Shown: positions 1-10,274 of the stretch, one piece after another | Numbering within the stretch: position 1 is the first letter of the stretch | Layout: each line of letters starts with the position of its first letter | Source: Rusavskia elegans | Taxonomy: Eukaryota; Ascomycota; Lecanoromycetes; Teloschistales; Teloschistaceae | Direction of reading: 5' to 3' | Assembly (NCBI GenBank): GCA_011316305.1 | Contig: SAUG01000042.1 | Coordinates: 1 to 64,000, forward strand | Length of the DNA stretch: 64,000 nt | Notes under the pieces: generated by a model | Told to the model about the DNA's origin: nothing | Seen by the model: the letters and a program-made list of their open reading frames with translations, nothing else | Database searches by the model: none | Program-made: the position numbers and the translations under genes

Positions 1-46
<46 letters not shown>
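1..46. repeat. 46-base poly-G run at the window edge
   Basis: The first 46 bases are all G and give way abruptly to an ATATAT stretch. No comparable homopolymer occurs elsewhere in the window. It is most likely a contig-end artefact (for example a no-signal poly-G read or a scaffold join) rather than genomic sequence. Confidence 0.9.
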
Positions 47-47
<1 letters not shown>

Positions 48-2828
48 TATATATCATAGAAGCCATCCATCCCCAGCCCTCCAACAATATCCATCTTTCT
101 CCACTCCAAAAACACCAACCACAAAACCATCAACCAGAGAACCAACAACGAAACCACCCTCCCACCTCTCCTCATCCCCCCACTTCAACTCACCTCTCCA
201 TCCATGCCTTACTCCTCTCCTCGCCTCTCCTCCAGGAAACCTACCAAACCCCCAATCCACCACTATAGTCTAGAAAGCCAATATACAACCCTCCAAAAAA
301 ACAGCACAGAGCCCCATCCCGCACTTTGCTTTTGCTTTATTTCTGTCCTGTAGAGATATCGTTGTGGTATCGGAATAAAGGCCCTGCGTGCCCTGGAATC
401 TCTATTATATCTAATCTAATCTTGTAAACGCGATTCGGAGTGGTGCTGTTGGGTTTGATGGATATGGTATGGTGTCGAAAAGATGAGAAGGAAGGGGATA
501 GAGGGAGGAGGAGAGGGGGGTAACGAGATAGGACAAGAGAACGGGAACAGAAATGGTATGGCATGGATGTAGATAGATCCTCAGGACCAGATTTACAACA
601 AAGGAAGGCATCAGACACACGGGTTTAGAACTTGTGGAAGCTACCACAAGTGAACCGATGCATGTCACAACCTAGTCTATGCGAAGGAAAGGGAAGGAAT
701 TTGTATTCCCTATTTGACCTATCGTGATAGCTAGGGAAACTATCTATTTCCCGCGAGTTACTGACAGATGTGTTTTTCTAAATTCTATTCTATGCCATAT
801 CGCGCCGTTATAAGGGCTGACTACGTACCTCTGCATAGATTTACTAAACCAAGTGAGTAAGATGGTTGAAGTCTCTTCCTAGGAAGCGAGAAAGGCGTAG
901 GGGGGAAAGAGCGGAACTACTGATACGCTAGACTTGAGACGCTAGAGTAAGATAGTCTAGAAAGATACGCAAAAGGGAGGGGATCTCCAAGAGAAGGCTC
1001 GGATCAATTACAGTGAGAGAAAACGGAATAGGATGAGGTGCTACTCCAGGGAAAGGAACCTCGGAAGTTTCGTGGAAAAGGATACGAGATGGGGGTGGTG
1101 CTGGGGACACGAATGGATGTCAAGGCTATGCAAACTGTGGACCTGGCGTTCCAGTGACCTGCTGATGATTACCAGGATCAATGATGGAGGTCATACAACA
1201 ATCACGTTGAGGGGCAGTAAATGGAGAACATGAGAATGGGCTGATTGATGAAGTTCCAGATTGACGGCCCTTGTGAAACAGTGGGTCCATACCATCCAGT
1301 GATGAAGAACAATCCACTGCGGTGCAACCACGGCTTTCAACTCGTGACGACGCAACGACTCATCTCCTGATTAGTAATCTCCTTGGCCAACGACGTAGTA
1401 TAGCATAGCCGCGTGTCGTGCCCCCTTTAATTCGACATGCTGCAACCCTGCCAGTACCGTCCGGTATTATGACATCTTAATTCTGCCACTGGTTGCCACC
1501 CTTCTCTTGGTTGCAAACCACACAGTAGCTGGGTTTACGGTCGTATCATTTCATGGCTCAGCTCCAGACTTCTTGACAACAGAGGCTCATGATGGGGCAG
1601 GGCTTATTGCTGTGGTCGAGACTGAACAAGCATGGGACCCGTATCCAGGGAACAGCTTGCTTCTGTCCCATGCGGTCCGATATTCGCCGATGCTGGCAGT
1701 GTGATCGCTGTCGGTAGATGCTGGTAGTCGATACCTGACCCGGAGAAATAGAAAGTGGTGGGGGCTGGCTACCGGCTCGCAGTCGGCTGCAGTCACAGGA
1801 CTCAGCGTTCATGCATCGACGCGCATTCAGGGCAGGTGCGTGGGATCACCGGCATGAGGCTGAAGACTGTTCTCGAAGGGGTATTCGAGTCCCTTCAGAG
1901 GTGCATGCGGCACAGCACCATGATCGCTGCGGCGTCGGTCAATTGCTGTTGACAGATCACAGATGACGTTAGCTGGTGATGACGATTGAGGATAGCTCTG
2001 CGTCACTTAGCGCTGGGTCTGATTGCTGTTCCCGAATCAGGGTCGAAGCCGAAGAACTCGATAGGTGTAATTTCTTTCGCAGAGTTGTGGCCTGAAACGC
2101 CTCCGGCTACGATCCGATAGGGGCTTAGAGTCTTGAGATTAAGGACTGGTTCTGTGATAGCCCCCTGCGTTCAGAGCTCTGCTTGACGAAGTGCGTTCGC
2201 CTATTCATATACCATCCAAGGCTCGATGATCGTCTGCATTAACTGTCAAGCAGTTGTACAAGAATGTATAGGCTCGCTTGTCCGCAGTTGGTCTTCGCTA
2301 ATGCATATCCCCCGTATCCCCGATTTGACTGGCGCAGCAGATTCCATAAGGCACCCACAGAGATCTGTGGATCATGCACGACTATAACTGCAGGTGGCCC
2401 CGGTGCATCGGCTATCATCCAGGACGAGCGATGCTCCGAGGCCCTATCTTTCCCTTGAGAGATCGAGTACTCAGCGCCAGGAGCACAAAGCACACGCACG
2501 AGACTGCGATGTCACGACGATCGTGCTACTGGGGTGGCTGACGTAGACGCTTAGATTTGAGGACCAGCCATGCAGAGCCCGGTAGCTCACCAAGACTCGC
2601 ATCGGCCCGCGGTTCGGTAATAGGACTAGTCTCAGAGGTGTCTGCTGGCTTTGATCAGGCGAAGCCTTGCTGGTTCATGAAGCTCTTTGATCCGGATGCA
2701 CCACCATGGAGAGAGCACCCGGAGTCCAGCAGTCTGATCCCTATGGCGTAGGACAAACTTTGTTGAAAAGTCGCTGTTCCGAAAGCGGCGGGATCCCTCC
2801 CTCGATTGATATCATGCCAAAATCCTCA
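47..2828. other. Intergenic, no gene supported
   Basis: This stretch has ordinary base composition but only short overlapping ORFs (all under 95 codons). Positions 47-300 are CCA/CCT-rich low complexity, and 480-530 is purine-rich (GGGAGGAGG). No splice-linked conserved protein could be assembled. It includes the upstream region of the small gene at 2931. Confidence 0.5.
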
Positions 2829-2834
2829 TATAAA
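2829..2834 (+). promoter_or_regulatory. TATA box candidate for the gene at 2931
   Basis: A TATAAA hexamer lies 97 bp upstream of the ATG at 2931 and is followed by a pyrimidine/CAA-rich leader (CAACAGTCAACCAAACCAG), which is typical of strongly expressed fungal genes. Confidence 0.5.
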
Positions 2835-2930
2835 GGCCTGGACTCTCTTACTCAACAGTCAACCAAACCAGTCAAAGGGCCTTATCGAGTCTCAAAGAAA
2901 CAATCGTCGCATCCTTCTTCATTCAGCACC

Positions 2931-3289
2931 ATGTCAAACAAGACCTACAACATCTCCGGTGGCTCCACTGCCGGCAAATATGTCAGCGAGCGTGCTGCCA
3001 CCGAAAGTCAGAGGGGATCGCAGTACCAAGTAGGTCCTCTCTTGTGCGTTGGACTGGACCCATGTTGACAAATGGCTCTCAGACCAACAGCTCGGATCGT
3101 CCAAAGTCTTACCACTTAGTCCAGCGACCTTGGTCAGCTCCCGCAGTCCTCCACACTCAGAAGGCACCGCAACGCCAAGCGGATGCTCGAATTTCGCCGA
3201 TGATGCAGCGATGGGCGACCGAGTCGGCAAGGAACCAACCATGGAACGGGGTGGCGGGTTACTATACGGCCTCGTGTGGAAAGAAGTGA
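2931..3289 (+). CDS. Small hypothetical protein, two exons
   Basis: The model joins exon 2931-3029 (33 codons, beginning MSNKTYNISGGSTAGKYVSE) to exon 3083-3289 across a 53-nt intron with a GTAGGT donor and CTCTCAG acceptor, giving about 101 residues. The support is a good start context (CAGCACCATG), an upstream TATAAA and CA-rich leader, and the Ser/Gly/Asn-rich start seen in small stress or conidiation-type fungal proteins. The N-terminal exon is convincing. The second exon is less so, because another frame across 3049-3315 is also open, so the C-terminal part may be wrong. No signal peptide or membrane segment is visible. Function is unknown. Confidence 0.4.
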
Positions 3290-5218
3290 TGCATGGCACA
3301 CTGCACAACGAATGATTCCAAGGGCATCAAAGGGCTTGATTGAATCCATGGCGGACTATGCGTTCTGGTCTTTCCTTGATCTGGGAAACCACCACTCCTC
3401 GGCCCCTGTCTTTGGACGGGATTTCTCTTCAACGTTATTGTTATGGGGAGCTCTTACGCTGGCGTGTCGTATTTGGCGACCGAGCGTCCTGGGGAGTAAA
3501 CATCTTGTCGGTGATCAGACTAGCTAGTTCCTGTACTTCCGAATACGCATATCGAGTGATTTGTCTGGGTGTGAAAGTGTTGCTTGTCTTGTCCTAATAT
3601 GTGTATGATTGTCGAAGAGGCCGAATGAAGCTTGATCCAATCATCCATTACGGGGACACCATGTAGCCCCGTGGAATCAGCCCAGAGACCAGCCCAGAGA
3701 CCGGCTATGGACTGTCGTGCAGGAAAATGGCTGGAATTGTCCACTCGGCCGGTATTGCATGCACAGGTACTACATAAACTTCACGCAGGATGATGGATCG
3801 AGAGTCACGCACTCCAAGATCCAGTCGACCAGTGATGCCGACTACCGAGCTTCGGTCGAAGAAGATGACCGCGTCCGAATGGCAGGTATGCGCTGAGCAG
3901 AAGAGTACATACGATTGCATCTGCATCTGCATTGTGCTTCCATCTGGAAAGTGGTACGACCGTAAGAGAAGTTGACGACCAAGGATGGATGATGTCCTTA
4001 GAGTTTGCCGAAGCTGCAGGCGCCTCGCCCAATCAATTTTCACACGCCTAAATCAGTTGGACAATGGACCGCAGTATTAAGCGACGTGGTTTACGATGCC
4101 GGCACGTCCCACCTCGGTAGGGCGGTTTCGGTACTTTGCTCGATATGCTTCCGATACGACCTTATTCTTGGTCGTTGGAGAACTGCTGACAAGTCTTGAC
4201 TGATCCAATGAGCTCGTCATTGTTCACAATCTCCGCAATGAGCAGATGTGATCGGCAATGGCTCTCAAGCGCATCAAGGAACGACTTTGAGTCATAAGCT
4301 GTGTGCGATCAATCGGAGGAGCGTGGCCCAGATGAGGCCCTGATCAGCACAAAGGAACGTGTCGAAAACGAGGCATTGATCAGCCCAACGGAGCGTGCGC
4401 GCTTCATCAAGGTATACTGTTCCATCAGGTGGCACGCAACCCCTGAACGATGGTCCACGCCAATTGGCCGCCGTACGACTTGTACTGTCCTCTTGGTCGT
4501 GGACTGGTTGGTGGATTTGATGGGAAATCACTACAGCTAGCCACTGGAAGGCTTCGGGGCACAAATGGAGGTACTGTTGTCGGTGCTTTGGGCTCACCAT
4601 GCTGACCCTTTCTCTGTGGACCCTCACGAATTGGTAAGAATTGGTCGGGGCTTTCAACGTGACTGCGATCGACTTTCTGGGCCAGATACAGGACGGATGA
4701 CACAGGACCGGACAGCCTTTCATGGATGGCGACCATGAAACCGTCTTAGGGAATGAGAATCTTGAGAGATGACCACCAATACCCCCTGGATGAGATCGAA
4801 GACGACGATCCATGACGGCGCTCTTTCACCATACCACCTTCAATGATACATCGGATCAGAGGGCTCGTAACGTGACGGAACGAGATCGACTTGGAGCGAG
4901 GCCGAAAGTAAACCAAGGAGAGGGACCATTGGCTGTGCGCAGTGGGCGATCCGTGGCAGCACTTTCTGGGGGTTCGCAATGCAAACTCCTTCGCTTGCTG
5001 ACTCAACGCCAGAGGTCTCCATTCTCAATCTCGCAAGGGCGTCGAGTGCTGCCATAGTGGAGTGAGGGTGCTCTCGAGCCGACTTCGCCGGGTAGAGCTT
5101 TTGCAGCGGTGACCTTTCATAGTGACCTTGCATCTTGATGATACAGCTGCTCCATTCCTTTTCAAGCCAACTCCATGCCATGGAAACCTTCTGCCTCCTC
5201 TTCGAGAATGATGTCGTT
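3290..5218. other. Intergenic, no gene supported
   Basis: ORFs here (for example minus 4292-4813 and minus 3705-4043) have no recognisable domain, no consistent splice-linked neighbour and overlap other ORFs in competing frames. Minor repeats are present: a tandem AGCCCAGAGACC at about 3678-3702 and a degenerate 39-nt duplication at about 4332-4410 (GATCAGC core). Confidence 0.45.
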
Positions 5219-6003
5219 TCAATTTTTCGGCTCCCTCCACCCAATCGGCACCAACGCAGCCGCAACCTCCTGCACTCCCCTCTCCGTCGCCAGGAGATTG
5301 AACTGTGCAGCCGCATTCCTCGTATCCTGCACATCAACTCTGATCCCCAAAGAATTAATATACCGTCTCGTCTCCGGCGAAATAGGCAGCGTATTTGGTC
5401 CCAGGCCCAATATAAGCAAATCTACACACATTCACATCAGCTCTTCACTTTCAACACCATCCGCATGTGGCTCGACGATTGGAAGAGAAGATGATAGATA
5501 CCAGGTTTGGGCCACACAACCTCCAACACCCCCCACGCCCGGTCCCCAACATCCCATTGCCCCCTCTTATTTACCATTCCCCCCCTTTTCCTCCCATCCC
5601 CTTCCCCTTCCGCAGCCAAAACCTCCCAAGGCCTCCACCCAAACGCCTCCCCACCAACAAGCAAACACCCAGTCCCGCCTCCAATCTTAACGCCATTATT
5701 CAAATGGAACCCATCGCTCAAACACGCATCGATAGCGGTCGTAGGCGGAGGGGTATTACCAAGCACATCCATGGTTCCGAAATCCGTTTGCGTTGTTTCT
5801 GTGGATGGGGGACCACGGGATGAGGTTTGCGGTGGTGGGGTGGAGGGTGGTGAGTGGCGTAGGAGGGAAATGGTGAGGTTTCGAGATTGAGAGGGGTAGG
5901 ATCGTGGGAGTCGAGATGGGATGTGACCGGGGAGGCGGAAAGATGGGGGAGGAGGAGGAGGCAGACAAAAAGATCGAAATAAGGTGGAGGGTGGTGGGCG
6001 CAT
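5219..6003 (-). CDS. NDUFAF3/Mth938-like complex I assembly factor, mitochondrial
   Basis: Two exons, 5502-6003 and 5219-5421, are separated by an 80-nt intron (GTATCT donor, GTGTGTAG acceptor, phase 1), giving 234 residues. The C-terminal half carries the Mth938/NDUFAF3 fold signature: DGFHLNNG, then GWRPWEV, a VVWPKP-DLLILGLGPNT stretch spanning the splice site, RRYINSLGIRVDVQDTRNA and FNLLATERG. Family members act in the mitochondrial matrix with NDUFAF4 in early assembly of NADH:ubiquinone oxidoreductase. The first 40 or so residues are rich in Arg, Ser, Pro and Leu with no acids, as expected of a presequence. The ATG at 6003 is the first in frame. Splicing restores an uninterrupted domain, which strongly supports the model. 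Confidence 0.85.
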
Positions 6004-6637
6004 TGTTGTTGCTATTTTTTGGTGGTGATTGAGGAGAAATTTTTAATTATGGATACAATGCGTGCGTTTGGATTTGAAGGATGAACACCTGATCTCATCA
6101 CGGGCAACAGCCGAGCCGCCAAGCGCCTCATCCGAGAGCTTATGATCAACGTCATCGACTAATCTTGAAACAGCCCTTACCGACCCCATGGTCAGGTATG
6201 AGAGTGACCACCACAGCAAGGAACTATGACCGGCATGATCATCCTCCGATAAAGTCGATCTCGCAAATCTCTTTACATCGATATTGGTTCACCCACCCCT
6301 TCACTACAGATTGGATTAGCACATGCGGTCATTCACCTTTGTTCCGATGGAAACTACTATTTTCACAGGATGAATGATATGGGATGAAAACGCATGACCA
6401 AGACGCGGCAATTTCAGAATCAAAGAATGTGTGAGTTTCCAAAATTACCAACCCCCTGGTTCCGAATCCGAATGACACAAAAACCACCAATGACTCCAAG
6501 AACTCCCGAAAGTTGCTCCTCCCCAATCATTCTCGTGAAGGTTCCAACCAAACACGCAACACAAAGCCCCTCCCCCCCCCAAAAAAATGCCTCCATAGAA
6601 CCCAAAGCCACTTCTTCCGAAAAGAAAGGACGTAAAC
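6004..6637. other. Intergenic between two minus-strand genes
   Basis: This 634-bp gap holds the upstream region of the NDUFAF3-like gene and the 3' region of the RlpA-like gene. It includes a C/A-rich homopolymer tract near 6570-6587. No gene is supported. Confidence 0.5.
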
Positions 6638-7018
6638 TCAACCCCCAACCTTCTGCCCACCCCAATTGATCCCATGGACTCTCCCATTCCCATTGGGTGC
6701 AACCTTCTTGAACAGCGCCGGACTGACATCAATATCCCCCGGTTTGCACGCCCCGCACGTATCCACCACCTTGGCTGTATAATGCTTCTTGGTGTATGGG
6801 TTCCAGATGCCGATCATGGAACCGCATTTGGGGTTGGCGTTGGGGTTGCCGCCGTTTTGCATGATTGCGTTGGATAGGGCGACAATGTCGTCGTTGGGAC
6901 CGGACGCGATGCCGCAGGAGCCCATGCCAGGGTCGTAGTAGGTCATGTCGCCGGTGTAGGCGTGGGTGAGGGGGGTGAGGAGGAGGAGGGCGAAGGGGGA
7001 GAGGGTGGAGATGCGCAT
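6638..7018 (-). CDS. Secreted RlpA-like double-psi beta-barrel protein (barwin/expansin-like)
   Basis: This is a single exon of 126 residues. The start at 7018 (MRISTLSPFALLLLTPLTHA) gives a classic signal peptide; the ORF extends 25 codons upstream, but that extension lacks signal character. After the predicted cleavage, the mature domain starts YTGDMTYYDPGMGSCG and continues with GPNDDIVALS, a CGSMIGIW strand, the KVVDTCGACKPGDIDVS motif and a LFKKVAP segment, all hallmarks of the single-domain RlpA/barwin-like (Pfam DPBB_1) fungal family. Such proteins are small secreted wall- or plant-interaction factors, and several are induced in planta; catalytic activity is not established. The Cys pairs (about GSCG, PKCG, TCGAC) are conserved. 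A TATATAAG box lies about 175 bp upstream. Confidence 0.85.
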   Translation of the reverse strand: MRISTLSPFALLLLTPLTHAYTGDMTYYDPGMGSCGIASGPNDDIVALSNAIMQNGGNPNANPKCGSMIGIWNPYTKKHYTAKVVDTCGACKPGDIDVSPALFKKVAPNGNGRVHGINWGGQKVGG

Positions 7019-7191
7019 TGTTGCTGCAGAGATGGTGGTGGAAAGAGTGTGTTTACTTTTTGGGAGGTTGTAAGGAGAGTGTTTGCAGCACAAGCTGGCA
7101 ACTTCGAATGAGTGCCTGTGCGAAGATGTATTACTGAAGTAGCGAAGCTTGGGATGGTTGAGATGTAAATATTGCGATTGCTTTCGTTGAC

Positions 7192-7199
7192 TTATATAG
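7192..7199 (-). promoter_or_regulatory. TATA box candidate for the RlpA-like gene
   Basis: The minus strand reads TATATAAG 174-181 bp upstream of the ATG at 7018. It is isolated in moderately GC-rich sequence and at a plausible distance for a gene with a roughly 100-nt leader. Confidence 0.45.
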
Positions 7200-7561
7200 T
7201 GAATGTTGTTACCTGAGACTTTTCATCTGGAGATCACGTTGATAAGATCACGTTTGTAAGAGCTGCGTGAAGAATCCTGGAATGGATGCGAGGAAGAGAC
7301 TGTCCCGTAAAGGGGTCTCAGGGGACCATATATCGAGCATCTCAATCTAAGCCTTGGTCTGTCATCTTTGTGACATACCGCCACCAGATTGGAATATGCA
7401 TCATACTGAATGTTCCGTGCAGGGATCGTGTGGTGGGCGTCGCCATCATTTGATCCTCCTTTGTGGGCGCATTGTGCTGGTGACCAAGATCCTTCGGAGT
7501 TGAAAGGCAAACTGGATGTTTTGTACAAAGGGACAATGGACTTTAGAACCGCTTGTTGTAG

Positions 7562-9291
7562 CTATCGGCCGAATTTCCTCACTTCCAGCCATCTGAGTGG
7601 TGGGTAAACGAGGATAGCCCATGACAGGCCGACGAAATTACCCAACTGCGCACACGGTGAGCTCGATTCTCAGGATATCCAACTTTGCATGGTCCACTTC
7701 ATGCTGGAAGACAGGTAGGACTTACATCTGCACCGTGCTCTCCTATCAATTTCGCAATTGGGCCAGTATACCAATATTGCGCCATGCACAATATTGCACC
7801 TGCCCAACCGACCAGAAAGGCAACTAAAGCTGCAATCCCATAAGGAATCTTCTCAGGCTGATCCCAGCACGTCCAATCATAGCTCTGGCCCCAGCCTCTT
7901 CTGTTTTCCTTCTTTCCGATACCAACCCTAACGCCAAACCGTGACCGGAAAAGGAATTGCTCTTCCAGCGTGATACCTATCCAGATGATGACCCAGTATC
8001 CCATCAATGCCAGGAAATTCGTGAAGATCTCCGCCAAGTGACCTCTTCCTGCAAGTGCGCAGACTGTGTAGATGATCACACCGACGCTATTCCATACTAC
8101 TCGTGGTATCTTCTGGAAGTTCTGCCCAAGCACTTGAAAGTCGATCCCGCTGCTGTAGGTTGGAAGTGCAAGGTTTGCTACCAGACCCAAGGCAGTCACA
8201 ACTGATAGAAACTTCCCGAAGCCTGTATTGAAATTGGAAGGAGATGTGGATTCAGTGAATCCAGTGACGATCAGAGCCCCCTGTGATTGCGCGTAGGCCA
8301 TGTCGTATGCGGGAACCGATGAAATCCCGGAGGCAAGACCGATGCCAATACAGTACGTGAAGGTGAAAGAACACAACAGACTGACCAGAGAGATGCTGAA
8401 TAATGCCACGGGCGCTGTGTTTGGGGGATAGTAGACGAAGTAATCAGCAGCAGAGCCCCCGTACGTGATGGCCGCAGCAAGGGTCAGGCTCAGGAAGGAG
8501 ATCCTACTGCCGATGACAGTTCGGCCATCACCTTGCGACGGGATCGAGAGATCGTAGTTATGGGAGCTGACGCCGTAGAGGATGCTGTAGGCGACGAGTT
8601 GAGGAATGAATGCATAGCGCTGATAAGTATGAAAGACCGAGATGCCAAATGTGGTAATGAGCCAGCCAATGATTGCAACGACGATGATGCCAACGACAAT
8701 GGACATGGAGCCATTGACGGAGACTGCTGACAATATCTGGCCAGCAATGACAAGGTCGATCATGCTATAGCCCAGAAGAACAATCAAATTCAGTATGACC
8801 AGAAGCTTGCTCGGATACCAGCCAAAAGTGTAACGGGCGAAGATGAGAGTTCGATTGCCCGAGATGGGGCCGAACGTGCCAATGTAGGAAACACCGGTAG
8901 CGCCTATAAGGGAGCCAAAGAAAGCGCAGAGGGAGGCGTCACGGAAAGAGAGAGCGAAAATGGTGGGCGCCAGCATGCCGAGGGTAACATTTTGGGCAGC
9001 AAGATTGACAGAAGACCAGAGGAAAAAGGGCTGGAGATAGGAACGCCAGGTAAGAGGATGACATTCGTGCGGAAGAACACGGCGTACGCCACGAGCTTCG
9101 ATGTTGTATTTGATGAGTGTACGCTCAAAGTCTTTGGTATAAAGGGAGAACTTGGACTGAGGGATATCGTTGTGGTCATGTGGGTCAAGATCCGGAGACG
9201 GGTGGCTTGCGTCTTTCATGACGAATTTCTTCTGGCCCAAGTCTGTGTGCCCCTTCTCAGCGTCTTCTGGAGTAGACAAAGAGTCCGACAT
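7562..9291 (-). CDS. NCS1-family purine-cytosine permease (Fcy2/FcyB type)
   Basis: Exon 1 (7726-9291) and exon 2 (7562-7645) are joined over an 80-nt intron (GTAAGT donor, GCGCAG acceptor, phase 0), giving 549 residues. The start at 9291 (MSDSLSTPEDAEKG) follows a 13-codon ORF extension that is not family-like. The protein has a hydrophilic N-terminus and about 12 membrane spans. NCS1 landmarks are visible: the WSSVNLAAQNVTLGMLAP stretch in span 1, FGPISGNRTLIFARYTFGWYP, GYSMIDLVIAGQILSAVS, and the C-terminal YTGPIAKLIGEHGAD that continues after splicing into VYPPLRWLEVRKFGR, the usual family end. It imports cytosine, adenine, guanine or hypoxanthine across the plasma membrane by proton symport. 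Without splicing, the frame ends in an aberrant 9-residue tail. Substrate choice cannot be decided from sequence alone. Confidence 0.92.
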
Positions 9292-10274
9292 GACGGCTGT
9301 AGGTTTGGTTAGCATCTTTTTTCTTCTCATGCGGCTGCCGCTGTCAAGTAATAATTCAGAAAATGTCCAACGAATCGAGTGGCGACATCAAACATTGAAA
9401 ACGCTGCAGCTCATCTTTAGATCCTAGCAAAGAACCGGTGAAAACAGCAGAGAAAGACCGCTTGGGGGAAGTCAAACATGGTTGTAGGCGAACTTCAGAG
9501 TTCAGAGTCTTGATCGCGCAAAACCACCACAGCTCGTGTCTTTCAATCAGGAAAGAGGAGATTTCCCACAGATCGGCATAGAGAGTCACACGCAGGAAAC
9601 ACGTGGTAGACATCATAGAAGTGTTACGTGCAACGTACCGTACGATCAGTTCCTTGAGCGCCAGCGTCGATCATCGATTGCCGTGATATCGATCAGCCTC
9701 ATGTAATTGTCTTTGATACCTTGAACGAGAGATATCACGAAAGGTGTTGTGTGTGGGGGCAATCATTGTGGGTTTTTTTTTCGAACAGAATGACGCTTGT
9801 TTTTGCCGACTTGGCACTTCCATTGACGACATTCTGAAAATAGTACATGGTCTTGAGTAGAGTGGGAAGGAATAGCAAGCTCATGTACTACATTCTCACT
9901 TGATACAGAGCTTAGGCCATCTGACATCCTTCCAAAGAGAGCCGTCCTGTACTCAAAGCACGAGGTGACTGCTACCAGCGCAGCGTCATTAATGGATGGT
10001 CATACAATAGATTCTAATAATTCTTCTTTGATATATGCTCGCTCTGGGTATCTGACGCTTGAAACAGAAGAAGAAGACGCTCATCTCACCCGAACAGCCA
10101 TTTGTAACACATCCAAGAGTAAGCAATCATGATCAGCATCTTGACATGGACGCCGTTCCCTGATGTTCATGTAATCATACAATAGTGGCCTCCAAGAAAC
10201 AAAGTAATCCGACCGAGGTCATCCGTAATCTCTACAAAGGGCAAGAGGATCATGTTGCGTGTCGAGCACGACGC
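9292..10274. other. Intergenic, upstream of the permease
   Basis: No gene is supported. Short ORFs are mutually overlapping. The region holds the permease promoter and the 3' side of the coiled-coil gene. A T-run (about 9773-9782) and an AATAAT/TTCTTC-rich stretch near 10,010-10,030 are the only features. Confidence 0.5.

Noticed and set aside
337..668. Overlapping minus-strand ORFs rich in Ser/Pro/Leu
   Set aside because: Low-complexity purine/pyrimidine tracts keep several frames open; no conserved features.
4292..4813. Minus-strand ORF of 173 codons
   Set aside because: No domain, overlapping competing frames on both strands, Trp/Cys/Pro-rich random-like composition and no spliced partner.
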